This document shows, piece after piece, positions 1 through 5,780 of a DNA stretch of 8,572 nucleotides. Positions within the stretch are counted from its first letter, which is position 1; the number at the start of each line of letters is the position of its first letter. The notes under the pieces are model-generated. The model saw only the letters and a list, made by a program, of their open reading frames with translations, was not told the origin of the DNA and did no database searches. The stretch comes from Caryophanales bacterium UBA1709 (lineage in GTDB: Bacteria; Bacillota_I; Bacilli_A; RFN20; UBA1709): NCBI GenBank assembly GCA_002317215.1, contig DCJD01000017.1, forward strand, positions 50,885 through 59,456, written 5' to 3'. The position numbers were made by a program, and so were the translations under genes.

Positions 1-151
1 TTTGCAGCGATGCATTTGAATTAGTCAATGTTTCAACTTGGCTCTGCAAATAATCTATTCGAGAAGTTAATATTTCATTTTCGCCAGTTTTATAATTCGT
101 GCATCCTGTTAATGATACGCAGAATAAAAATAATTTAATTAATTTCTTCAT
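1..151 (-). CDS. Putative lipoprotein, N-terminal part (runs off the left edge)
   Basis: An ATG at 149-151 opens a frame of 50 codons that has no stop before the window ends, so only the N-terminus is visible. It starts with a short basic n-region (MKKLIK), a hydrophobic stretch (LFLFCVS) and a lipobox LTGC with the cysteine at residue 17, which is a type II signal peptide for lipoprotein export. The mature part continues TNYKTGENEILTSRIDYLQ and on to VETLTNSNASLQ, polar with heptad-like spacing of hydrophobic residues, so a coiled-coil-prone stalk is plausible. No good Shine-Dalgarno precedes the ATG. The stop of the upstream small gene is one base away (TAAT-ATG), so translation is probably coupled. 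Function is unknown. Codons such as CTG, CAG, TCG and CGA are commoner here than in the glp operon, but the sample is very small. Confidence 0.72.
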   Translation of the reverse strand, partial: MKKLIKLFLFCVSLTGCTNYKTGENEILTSRIDYLQSQVETLTNSNASLQ

Positions 152-152
152 A

Positions 153-341
153 TTAAATGTTTTTGTCATTTAGCAAATAATTTATAATGAAATCAATATC
201 AGTTTTATTGCTTTCATTGATACAAAAGTTGAACTCTTTCCCATTTATCAATGTAACTGTAAAAACACCGGCATATTCCTTTGTACAAACAATATCTTTA
301 AGTCTAAAATAATAAACAGAATAATCATCTATAATTTTCAT
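153..341 (-). CDS. Small hypothetical protein (about 62 aa)
   Basis: I do not recognise this family. Three ATGs lie in frame, at 368, 350 and 341. The one at 341 is preferred because AGGGGA at 351-356 sits 9 bases upstream of it, whereas the ATG at 350 is too close to that site and the ATG at 368 has none and overlaps a TATAAT. From 341 the protein begins MKIIDDYSVYYFRLKDIV and has a pattern of alternating hydrophobic residues (VFTVTLINGKEFNFCI) suggesting a small beta-sheet, then a helix-like end DIDFIINYLLNDKNI. There is no signal peptide or membrane segment, so it is probably cytoplasmic. It ends one base before the lipoprotein gene and is likely co-transcribed with it. A real gene seems more likely than not because of the SD, the spacing and the protein-like composition. 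Confidence 0.55.
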   Translation of the reverse strand: MKIIDDYSVYYFRLKDIVCTKEYAGVFTVTLINGKEFNFCINESNKTDIDFIINYLLNDKNI

Positions 342-350
342 AATTTTCAT

Positions 351-356
351 TCCCCT
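351..356 (-). promoter_or_regulatory. Shine-Dalgarno site choosing the start of the small gene
   Basis: On the minus strand this reads AGGGGA and lies 9 bases before the ATG at 339-341. It argues against the longer frame starting at 368. Confidence 0.5.
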
Positions 357-366
357 ATCCGTATCC

Positions 367-372
367 ATTATA
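367..372 (-). promoter_or_regulatory. Candidate -10 box (TATAAT) for the small gene/lipoprotein pair
   Basis: The minus strand reads TATAAT at the end of a (TA)n run. Initiation about 7 bases downstream would place the start near 360, just upstream of the SD at 351-356. A TTGACA at 382-387 is only 9 bases away, too close to be its -35 partner, and the hexamer at the correct distance is poor. The AT run alone could produce this match by chance. Confidence 0.35.
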
Positions 373-420
373 TATATATATTGTCAAATAAGAAGTTTTT
401 CATATTATTGTCCGAGATTA

Positions 421-470
421 AATAATAAAAAGTCCTATTTATTCAGTTTAACAATTCAAATAAATAGGAC
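421..470 (-). terminator. Intrinsic terminator of ssrA
   Basis: A perfect 12-base-pair inverted repeat pairs 432-443 with 459-470 (GTCCTATTTATT / AATAAATAGGAC) around a 15-base loop. Read on the minus strand it is followed by TTTTTATTATT at 431-421. It begins 14 bases past the CCA end of the tmRNA. The plus-strand side has no good U-tract, so it serves the minus strand. Confidence 0.88.
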
Positions 471-484
471 AATCTCATTTTGAT

Positions 485-864
485 TGGTGGAGATGACGAG
501 AGTCGAACTCGCGTCCAAAGAAATGACTATAAGAAATACTACAGTTTAGTTAGATTTAGATATTTAGTTAATTAGATAAATCTAACAAATATCATTTTAA
601 CGATCTTATAATTAAATTCATTTTGTTTATATAAGCACTAAACAAAACTATCTTATCTTTTATGAGACTAGTTTATGAATGATAAGAGAATTCATAAGTA
701 GCCTCGCTGCTCCTCTATATTAGAGGTATGCGATATTGCTAGTATTAATTAACTAAGCAGCGAAAGAATAATTGTAATTGCCATTTAAGGCTTGTTGATA
801 TTATGGTCTATCACACCACTGCATTTCTTATCTTCTACTTCCCTGTCGAAACCAAAGCATCCCC
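485..864 (-). ncRNA. ssrA: Transfer-messenger RNA (tmRNA, 10Sa RNA)
   Basis: This RNA rescues ribosomes stalled on broken mRNAs: charged with alanine, it enters the A site with SmpB and adds a degradation tag. The 5' end GGGGATG (864-858) pairs over seven positions with CATCTCC before ACCA at the 3' end (485), and the T arm reads GCGAG-TTCGACT-CTCGT. The D-region signature TTTCGACAGGG is present. Helix H2 pairs 822-829 with 518-525. PK1 pairs 815-819 with 803-807 and 809-813 with 796-800. H5 pairs 756-763 with 704-711 around a hairpin at 712-726. PK2 pairs 690-697 with 673-680 and 681-687 with 651-657. PK3 pairs 639-647 with 621-629 and 630-635 with 605-610. PK4 pairs 587-593 with 559-565 and 577-586 with 549-558. 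Length is 380 nt, normal for the one-piece form, and CCA is encoded. Confidence 0.97.
753..782 (-). other. tmRNA tag reading frame, predicted (A)GNYNYSFAA-stop
   Basis: The resume codon is taken as GGC (782-780). It lies 13 bases past PK1, close to the 11 bases in E. coli, and has U-A at positions -5 and -4 as in E. coli. The encoded tag is GNYNYSFAA followed by TAG, preceded by the uncoded alanine carried on the RNA. The last codons TTC GCT GCT form the 5' strand of H5, as expected. The in-frame GCC at 791-789 would add LN plus one more residue but is only 4 bases from PK1. The other frames give peptides that do not end in a hydrophobic-Ala-Ala motif. The end SFAA differs from the usual ALAA. 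Confidence 0.75.
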
Positions 865-874
865 AGGTATTTAT

Positions 875-902
875 ATTTTAAGGATATATTAATAATAGTC
901 AA
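875..902 (-). promoter_or_regulatory. ssrA promoter
   Basis: On the minus strand TTGACT (902-897) and TAAAAT (880-875) are separated by 16 bases. The predicted start is a few bases before the mature GGGG end at 864, consistent with a short leader removed by RNase P. Five of six bases match each consensus hexamer. Confidence 0.72.
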
Positions 903-923
903 GATTTATATATTAAATTAGTA

Positions 924-929
924 TATAAT
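924..929 (+). promoter_or_regulatory. -10 box of the chrA pair, very close to the start codon
   Basis: A perfect TATAAT ends 9 bases before the ATG at 939. Initiation at the usual distance would fall at about 936-938, leaving a leader of 0 to 3 bases. No clear -35 is seen at 16-18 bases (AAGATT at best). The region 865-938 thus holds divergent promoters for ssrA and chrA. Confidence 0.5.
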
Positions 930-938
930 TTAAAAGAT

Positions 939-1511
939 ATGAGCAAAATAAGAAACTATCTTAATCTATACCTATCATTTTTCAAAATAGGATTAATAAC
1001 ATTTGGTGGAGGTCTTGCATTAGTCTCAGTCTTTTTTGATGAATTTGTTGAAAGAAAGAAATGGCTAAAAGAAAACGAGTTTACAGATATTGTTGCAATA
1101 TCCGAATCCACTCCTGGCCCTATTGCAATTAATGCTGCCACATTTATTGGTACTAAACAAGAAGGAATACTAGGAGGTATAATTGCAACTCTTGGCGTAA
1201 TTACTCCATCTATTATAATTATTACTTTAATATCTATTTTTTATGATAAGTTTATTACACTAACCATAATATCTAAAGCTTTTAAAGGTATAAGTGGAGC
1301 GGTAGTTGTACTTATCGGATCTGCACTATTTAAATTGTCTAAAACCATTAAAGATTCAGGTTTATTAATAGTTAATATCATTCTAATGATACTAACCATA
1401 GTATTAAGAATATTCTTTAGTCTTAATACTATCTTTATTATTATTGGTGGAGGAATTATAGGATATATATTATATAGTTATATATTAAGCAATAAGGAGG
1501 TAATAAAATGA
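939..1511 (+). CDS. chrA1: ChrA-family transporter, first subunit (short-chain type)
   Basis: A 190-residue hydrophobic protein of the chromate ion transporter (CHR) family, short form with a single CHR domain. Residues 17-27 read IGLITFGGGLA, the family's FGGG motif, and residues 54-92 hold AISESTPGPIAINAATF, then GGIIATLGVITPS, the conserved PGP/G-rich signature. Membrane segments are likely near 12-30, 78-103, 116-135, 143-160 and 163-182. Short CHR proteins usually occur as adjacent pairs that together form one transporter, as here. In characterised members the pair exports chromate, but the natural substrate in an anaerobe is uncertain. After FGGG it has LALVS where its partner has YAMIPLM, so the two halves are not equivalent. 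The ATG at 939 is the only sensible start. No SD precedes it and a TATAAT lies just upstream, suggesting leaderless translation. It ends in TGA, overlapping the next start by 4 bases. Confidence 0.9.
   Translation: MSKIRNYLNLYLSFFKIGLITFGGGLALVSVFFDEFVERKKWLKENEFTDIVAISESTPGPIAINAATFIGTKQEGILGGIIATLGVITPSIIIITLISIFYDKFITLTIISKAFKGISGAVVVLIGSALFKLSKTIKDSGLLIVNIILMILTIVLRIFFSLNTIFIIIGGGIIGYILYSYILSNKEVIK
1494..1501 (+). promoter_or_regulatory. Strong Shine-Dalgarno for the second chrA gene
   Basis: AAGGAGGT lies inside the end of the first chrA gene, 6 bases before the ATG at 1508. It contrasts with the first gene, which has no SD. Confidence 0.85.
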
Positions 1512-2041
1512 TTTATTTATTACTTCTTTCTATCTTCTTTATAGTTGGTTTATTTACTATTGGTGGAGGATATGCGATGATTCCTTTAATGATAGATAAA
1601 CTAACTAAATATAATTTATGTACTAAAGAAGAATTATTAAATTTCATTGCTATATCTGAATCTACTCCTGGTACTTTTGCGATTAATGTTGCAACATTTG
1701 CTGGTTATAAGAATGGTGGAGTATTTGGAGGGATTGTTGCAACTCTTGGATTAGTATTACCAAGTTTAATAATTATTATATTAATTGCAAAAATATTTAA
1801 TAATCTAACTAAATCAACTAAAGCACAAAATATCCTAAAAGGAATAAGACCAGTAGTTATTGGATTAATAGGTTCGGTAATAATTGATCTTATATATAGT
1901 AATATATATATTGATAATAGTTTTAACTATAGATTTTTATTAATTGGTTTAGTTTGTACAATAATCAAAATTATATTTAAGAAAGTACATCCAATAGTAT
2001 TAGTATTAATCGGAGCAGTACTAGGAATTATCTTATATTAA
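1508..2041 (+). CDS. chrA2: ChrA-family transporter, second subunit (short-chain type)
   Basis: A 177-residue inner-membrane protein of the CHR family and partner of the preceding gene. Residues 17-28 read FTIGGGYAMIPL, the more canonical form of the N-terminal motif, and residues 48-86 carry AISESTPGTFAINVATF and GGIVATLGLVLPS. The central Pro-Gly-Pro of the family is PGT here and PGP in the first subunit. Hydrophobic segments lie near 2-28, 74-98, 113-132, 142-158 and 160-177, and the protein ends abruptly in the last one (ILY). The start ATG overlaps the upstream TGA (ATGA), which with the strong SD indicates coupled, balanced production of the two subunits. A hairpin terminator follows the stop at once. 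The two genes resemble each other along their length, as expected from an old duplication. Confidence 0.92.
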   Translation: MIYLLLLSIFFIVGLFTIGGGYAMIPLMIDKLTKYNLCTKEELLNFIAISESTPGTFAINVATFAGYKNGGVFGGIVATLGLVLPSLIIIILIAKIFNNLTKSTKAQNILKGIRPVVIGLIGSVIIDLIYSNIYIDNSFNYRFLLIGLVCTIIKIIFKKVHPIVLVLIGAVLGIILY

Positions 2042-2064
2042 AAGTAGACCGTTTGGTCTACTTT
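2041..2064. terminator. Bidirectional intrinsic terminator between chrA2 and mgtC
   Basis: A perfect 10-base-pair stem AAAGTAGACC / GGTCTACTTT encloses the loop GTTT. On the plus strand it is followed by TATTTATTATATT and on the minus strand the A-rich arm provides a short U-tract, so it can stop both the chrA transcript and the converging glp-mgtC transcript. Its first base is the last base of the chrA2 stop codon. Confidence 0.85.
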
Positions 2065-2070
2065 TATTTA

Positions 2071-2775
2071 TTATATTTCTTCTACAAAATGAACGTATTC
2101 TAATTTAGTTAATTCATTAACTAATTCATCGCATCTATAAAACTCATTTTCATTGCCTTTTGCAAATACTGATAAGCTATAACATGATAAACCAGTATTA
2201 GCATAGGCAGGATCATAACTAACCGCTTTGATAGATATATTTAATGTTCTAATATATTCAATTAGTTTCTTTAAATCTGGTCTTGAATATAATTCAATAT
2301 GTAAATCATATCCTCTACTTCTTTTTTTAAGTTTAGCTTCAAATTTAGGTAAGAAGATTAATGAGATAATATAGATTAAAGCTGCAACTATAGCAACGCT
2401 ATAAAATCCACATCCAACCGCAAGTCCTAAAGCTCCTGCTCCCCACAAGGCGGCAGCAGTAGTTAAACCCATGATTTGATTTCTGCCAGTTACCATAATA
2501 GCTCCAGCACCAATAAAACCAATACCAGTTAATACTGCAGCACCAAGTCTAGCTGGATCACTATTTAAACCAAGATATTGATTAACAATCATTGCAACGC
2601 AACTGCCTAAACATACTAATATATTAGTTCTTAAACCAGCACTATGATGTTTATTACTTCTTTCAGCACCAATTAATCCGCCAATAAATGCTGCTAATAA
2701 TAACCTAGAAACAATTGAGAATATATTCATTTCCATATTCTCTAAACCAAGTAATTTAATAATTGGATCTACCAT
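2071..2775 (-). CDS. MgtC/SapB-family membrane protein
   Basis: A 234-residue protein of the MgtC/SapB family. The N-terminal membrane domain (about residues 18-143) has the family motifs GGLIGAERS at 32-40, AGLRTNILVCLGS at 46-58, LTGIGFIGAGAIM at 82-94 and GLTTAAALWGAGALGLAVG at 103-121, forming about four or five helices. A soluble C-terminal domain (about 155-234) has the ACT-like size found in longer members. Salmonella MgtC acts in Mg-limited virulence, on phosphate uptake and on ATP synthase, but most homologues are uncharacterised. A GTG at 2784 opens the longest frame. The ATG at 2775 is preferred because AGGTGA lies 5 bases upstream. It is the last gene of the glp operon, beginning 9 bases after the DUF1667 stop, and ends at the shared terminator. 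The family call is strong. The role in a glycerol operon is unknown. Confidence 0.9.
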   Translation of the reverse strand: MVDPIIKLLGLENMEMNIFSIVSRLLLAAFIGGLIGAERSNKHHSAGLRTNILVCLGSCVAMIVNQYLGLNSDPARLGAAVLTGIGFIGAGAIMVTGRNQIMGLTTAAALWGAGALGLAVGCGFYSVAIVAALIYIISLIFLPKFEAKLKKRSRGYDLHIELYSRPDLKKLIEYIRTLNISIKAVSYDPAYANTGLSCYSLSVFAKGNENEFYRCDELVNELTKLEYVHFVEEI

Positions 2776-2780
2776 ACTAT

Positions 2781-2786
2781 TCACCT
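2781..2786 (-). promoter_or_regulatory. Shine-Dalgarno site choosing the mgtC start
   Basis: The minus strand reads AGGTGA, overlapping the TAG stop of the preceding gene and ending 5 bases before the ATG at 2775. The alternative GTG start at 2784 lies inside this site and has no SD of its own. Confidence 0.65.
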
Positions 2787-3135
2787 ACTTACTTGCTTCA
2801 AGTGATCTAGTGATAATAATATCACTACCAGTACCACAAACATCTTTAATAACTACATCATGTAATGAAACAGGTGCTTTAACAACTACTTTATTAATCT
2901 CCTTCATTACATCAAATATTTTTCCTTTAGGTATTTCAACACTAGTAATTACTGGGACTCTATCAATATCTGCTCCAATAATCTTAACTGTTGAAGTTAA
3001 CATTCTTTTAGGATCTGTTACTTCATTAATTGCATATTGTTTTCCTCTTGGACAATTATTACCAGTAACATTTAAATTATCATCAATTGTTAAATGGCAT
3101 CCTCTTGGACATTCAATACAAACAAACTCTTTCAT
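2785..3135 (-). CDS. DUF1667 protein, probable iron-sulfur subunit
   Basis: A 116-residue soluble protein of the DUF1667 family, which is typically encoded beside glycerol-3-phosphate dehydrogenase-like flavoproteins in Bacillota. Four cysteines lie at the N-terminus: C6-x2-C9-x3-C13-x14-C28, in the contexts CIECPRGC and NNCPRGK. This spacing resembles the N-terminal [4Fe-4S] site of molybdopterin oxidoreductases, so an Fe-S cluster is a reasonable inference, though zinc cannot be excluded. The rest (about 45-112) includes KRMLTSTVKI, VPVITSVEIPKG and a C-terminal DVCGTGSDIIITRSL, where one more Cys occurs. The gene starts 2 bases after the previous stop with GGAGG 10 bases before the ATG. 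It likely works with the two flavoproteins as the small electron-transfer subunit. Family assignment is confident. The cofactor and partner are inferred. Confidence 0.88.
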   Translation of the reverse strand: MKEFVCIECPRGCHLTIDDNLNVTGNNCPRGKQYAINEVTDPKRMLTSTVKIIGADIDRVPVITSVEIPKGKIFDVMKEINKVVVKAPVSLHDVVIKDVCGTGSDIIITRSLEASK

Positions 3136-3137
3136 AT

Positions 3138-4400
3138 CTATTTAACCTCCTCTACTTTAATCTCTAACTTACTACCTTTAATTAAATCATCTTTTTTAAT
3201 TGTTAGCATTTCCATTTCACTTGGTACAACAGCTAACTTTCTAATTGATTTAATTTCCATATCATCGACACTTACTACAAACTTAATATTCTTCATTGGA
3301 CATCTAACTCTAAACTTAAATGTAATTGAATCATCTATACTATCATAGTCATATTTTTGTGGAACAACATATCCAATTCCATTCCCATTTACTACCATAG
3401 TATCTTCACTAGATTTATTTAATATTCCTTTTAGATACTTACTTGCAGCAATACCGGCTTCTTTTGATTCAGCACTTACAAAATCAACTAAATCATGAAC
3501 ATGCAAACTATTACCACATTCAAATATACCATCAATACTAGTCATATAATTATTATCTACAATAGCACCTTTAGTACTACTCATCTTACAACCAATGTCA
3601 TCTAGTAAGATATTATATGGAATTAAACCACAACTTAATATTAAAGTATCTACTTCAAAGTCCATTTCAGTATTTGGGATATATTGGAATTTCTCATCTA
3701 CTTGAGCAATAGTAATTTTTTCTACATGATCTTTACCATAAACATTCTTAACGGTATGACTTAGATATAAAGGAATATCAAAGTCATTTAAACATTGAGC
3801 AATATTTCTAGCTAAGCCATTACTATATGGCATTAATTCAGCAACTCCTAATACTTTAGCACCTTCTAAAGTCATTCTTCTTGCCATAATTAATCCAATA
3901 TCTCCGCTTCCAAGAATAAAGACTTTCTTACCAACCATATATCCTTCAATATTGAGATATTTTTGAGCAAGACCTGCTGTTAATACACCAGATAATCTTT
4001 TTCCCTCTAATTGAATCTGTCCAGCTGTTCTTTCAACACAACCGGTTGCCATAATTATAGCTTTTGCTTGTAAATGAACTAGACCTTCTTTTTCATTAGT
4101 GTAAAAGACATCTTTTTCTGGAGTGATAGTAGTAACAAATGTATCTAAGATATATGGAATGTTTAATTCTTTAGCCCTTTGAATAAATCTTTCAGCATAT
4201 TCAGGACCAGCTAATTGTTCTTTAAATGTTTGTAAACCAAATCCATTATGAATACATTGTTCTAAGATACCACCAAGATATCCTTCTTTTTCAATAATTA
4301 AGATATCATCTATTCCATTTTCCTTAGCCGCAATAGCACTAGCAAGTCCAGCACTTCCTCCTCCTATTACAACTAAATCAACTTTTCTAATATTTTCCAT
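3138..4400 (-). CDS. FAD/NAD(P)-dependent oxidoreductase (Pyr_redox_2 type) of the glp operon
   Basis: A 420-residue two-dinucleotide-fold flavoprotein. Residues 11-18 read VIGGGSAG, the FAD-binding GxGxxG, and 163-169 read LGSGDIG, the second site for NAD(P)H. MATGCVERTAG at 117-127 and the FECGNS at 293-298 are typical of the family that includes opine oxidase and hydrogen cyanide synthase HcnB-like subunits. There is no CxxC redox pair of the thioredoxin-reductase kind. C50, C121 and C295 stand in conserved-looking positions. Residues from about 335 on form a separate beta-rich C-terminal domain. The start has AAGGAGG 10 bases upstream, inside the end of the preceding gene, with a 2-base gap between genes. 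It is likely the subunit exchanging electrons between the dehydrogenase and a dinucleotide. The exact acceptor is not visible. Confidence 0.9.
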   Translation of the reverse strand: MENIRKVDLVVIGGGSAGLASAIAAKENGIDDILIIEKEGYLGGILEQCIHNGFGLQTFKEQLAGPEYAERFIQRAKELNIPYILDTFVTTITPEKDVFYTNEKEGLVHLQAKAIIMATGCVERTAGQIQLEGKRLSGVLTAGLAQKYLNIEGYMVGKKVFILGSGDIGLIMARRMTLEGAKVLGVAELMPYSNGLARNIAQCLNDFDIPLYLSHTVKNVYGKDHVEKITIAQVDEKFQYIPNTEMDFEVDTLILSCGLIPYNILLDDIGCKMSSTKGAIVDNNYMTSIDGIFECGNSLHVHDLVDFVSAESKEAGIAASKYLKGILNKSSEDTMVVNGNGIGYVVPQKYDYDSIDDSITFKFRVRCPMKNIKFVVSVDDMEIKSIRKLAVVPSEMEMLTIKKDDLIKGSKLEIKVEEVK

Positions 4401-4402
4401 AA

Positions 4403-5779
4403 TTAATTTTCCTCCTTAGTCTTAGAGACTAAAATGAAAGAATCATCATTATCATATGGAATATCCATTCTATCAACGCCATAGAAATCGGCCATAATTT
4501 TCAAAACATCCCCTTGGCACATGCCACCTTGGCATCTGCCAAATCCTGCTCTTACTCTTCTTTTCATTCCTTTAATAGAATGAGGAGGACAACTTCTATT
4601 TAATACATCCATAACATCTTGTAATGATACTCTTTCACATTTACATATCATCTTTCCTGGATGCTTAATATATTTTTTAACGCAAGGATTAAAACTAGTA
4701 TCAGGTTCTAATTTAATAATCTTACCAACTATTTCATTTACTACATAGTCTGCAATAGCAGGAGAACTGGCTAATCCTGGAGATTCAATACCAGCAACAT
4801 TAATAAATCCTTTTGTCTTAGATTCTTCAATAATAAAATCATGTGTAGATGGAGTTGATCTAATTCCAGCAAATGTTCTAATGACTTCATAGAATGGAAT
4901 ATTTGGAATTACGCTACTTGCTTGTCTTCTAACATCACTTAATGTTAATTTATCAGTAGCATTATCATCTCGACTAGTTAATTCAGCAGATGGACCAATG
5001 AGATAATTTTGAGAAGTAGTAGGACTAATTAAGACTCCTTTACCCTTTTCACTTGGTACCATGAAAATAGTATGGTTAACAAATGGTCTATTAAAATGAT
5101 CTAATACAAAATATTCTCCTTTTCTTGGCAATATTTCAAAACTAGTATCATCTTTATTTACCATTTTATTAATAACATCACTATAAATACCAGCACAGTT
5201 AATAACAACTTTTGCTTCATATTCATCATTAACAACAAAATGATCATCAACTTTTTTAATTGATTCTACTTTAGTTGATAATTTTAGTTCAACTCCATTA
5301 TCAATTGCGTTTTCCATTGCATGAACTGCTAAGTTAAATGGGTCAACTATTCCAGCAGTAGGAGCAAGTAAGCCTCCAACTATTTCTTCACTTAGCATTG
5401 GTTCTAATTCATGAACTTTTGTTTTATCTAATAACTCAGTTTTTACATTATTTAAAGTTGCTCTTTCTTGTAATTCTTTTAATGTTTCCATTTGTCTTTC
5501 ATCAAAAGCAACTGTTATTGAACCAATTCTTTTAAACTTAACATCTAATTCTTCACAAAGTTTATCAAACATTGCATTTCCAAGAACGTTAAATTTAGCT
5601 TTAGAAGAATTAGGTAAAGGATCATAACCAGAGTGAACAATAGCACTATTAGCACTAGTTGTTTCATTTCCAACATCATTATCCTTTTCGATAACTAAAA
5701 TTTTTAAATTATATTTAGCTAAGTTACGAGCAGTTAAACAACCAATAACTCCTGCTCCAACAATTATTACATCATACAT
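4403..5779 (-). CDS. Glycerol-3-phosphate dehydrogenase-like FAD protein with C-terminal BFD-like [2Fe-2S] domain
   Basis: A 458-residue flavoprotein. Residues 1-370 form a DAO/GlpA-type fold: MYDVIIVGAGVIG gives the FAD GxGxxG at 8-13, followed by the acidic end of the second strand at E31-K32. Later come NCAGIYSD at 194-201 and the FAD-contacting NVAGIESPGLASSPAIA at 327-343. The C-terminal part (about 375-435) is a BFD-like domain with cysteines at 379, 381, 416 and 421 (CKC, then CQGGMC), expected to bind [2Fe-2S]. Sitting directly behind glpK, it is most likely the catalytic subunit oxidising glycerol-3-phosphate to dihydroxyacetone phosphate. A frame from an ATG at 5812 exists, but it overlaps glpK by 32 bases and adds 11 unlikely residues. 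The ATG at 5779, one base after the glpK stop, puts the Rossmann motif at its usual place. Other DAO substrates cannot be ruled out. Confidence 0.88.
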   Translation of the reverse strand: MYDVIIVGAGVIGCLTARNLAKYNLKILVIEKDNDVGNETTSANSAIVHSGYDPLPNSSKAKFNVLGNAMFDKLCEELDVKFKRIGSITVAFDERQMETLKELQERATLNNVKTELLDKTKVHELEPMLSEEIVGGLLAPTAGIVDPFNLAVHAMENAIDNGVELKLSTKVESIKKVDDHFVVNDEYEAKVVINCAGIYSDVINKMVNKDDTSFEILPRKGEYFVLDHFNRPFVNHTIFMVPSEKGKGVLISPTTSQNYLIGPSAELTSRDDNATDKLTLSDVRRQASSVIPNIPFYEVIRTFAGIRSTPSTHDFIIEESKTKGFINVAGIESPGLASSPAIADYVVNEIVGKIIKLEPDTSFNPCVKKYIKHPGKMICKCERVSLQDVMDVLNRSCPPHSIKGMKRRVRAGFGRCQGGMCQGDVLKIMADFYGVDRMDIPYDNDDSFILVSKTKEEN

Positions 5780-5780
5780 A

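Noticed and set aside
342..368. N-terminal extension of the small gene to the ATG at 368
   Set aside because: That ATG overlaps the likely -10 box and lacks an SD. AGGGGA is correctly spaced only for the ATG at 341.
382..387. TTGACA as a -35 box on the minus strand
   Set aside because: Only 9 bases separate it from TATAAT, and the sequence 17 bases downstream is not -10-like.
549..593. Direct or inverted repeats of a mobile element or CRISPR type
   Set aside because: The repeated TTAGAT-like strings are the two interleaved helices of tmRNA pseudoknot PK4. No spacer-repeat pattern exists.
956..1141. Minus-strand open frame of 61 codons inside the first chrA gene
   Set aside because: It lies wholly antisense to a well-supported ChrA domain, has no SD and no recognisable protein pattern.
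2810..3348. Two overlapping plus-strand open frames
   Set aside because: They are antisense to DUF1667 and the FAD oxidoreductase. Both minus-strand proteins have clear motifs and SD sites, while these have none.
4403..5779. Hydrogen-peroxide-forming GlpO oxidase
   Set aside because: The BFD-like Cys4 domain and the adjacent second flavoprotein and DUF1667 favour a dehydrogenase that passes electrons on, although sequence alone does not exclude some oxidase activity.
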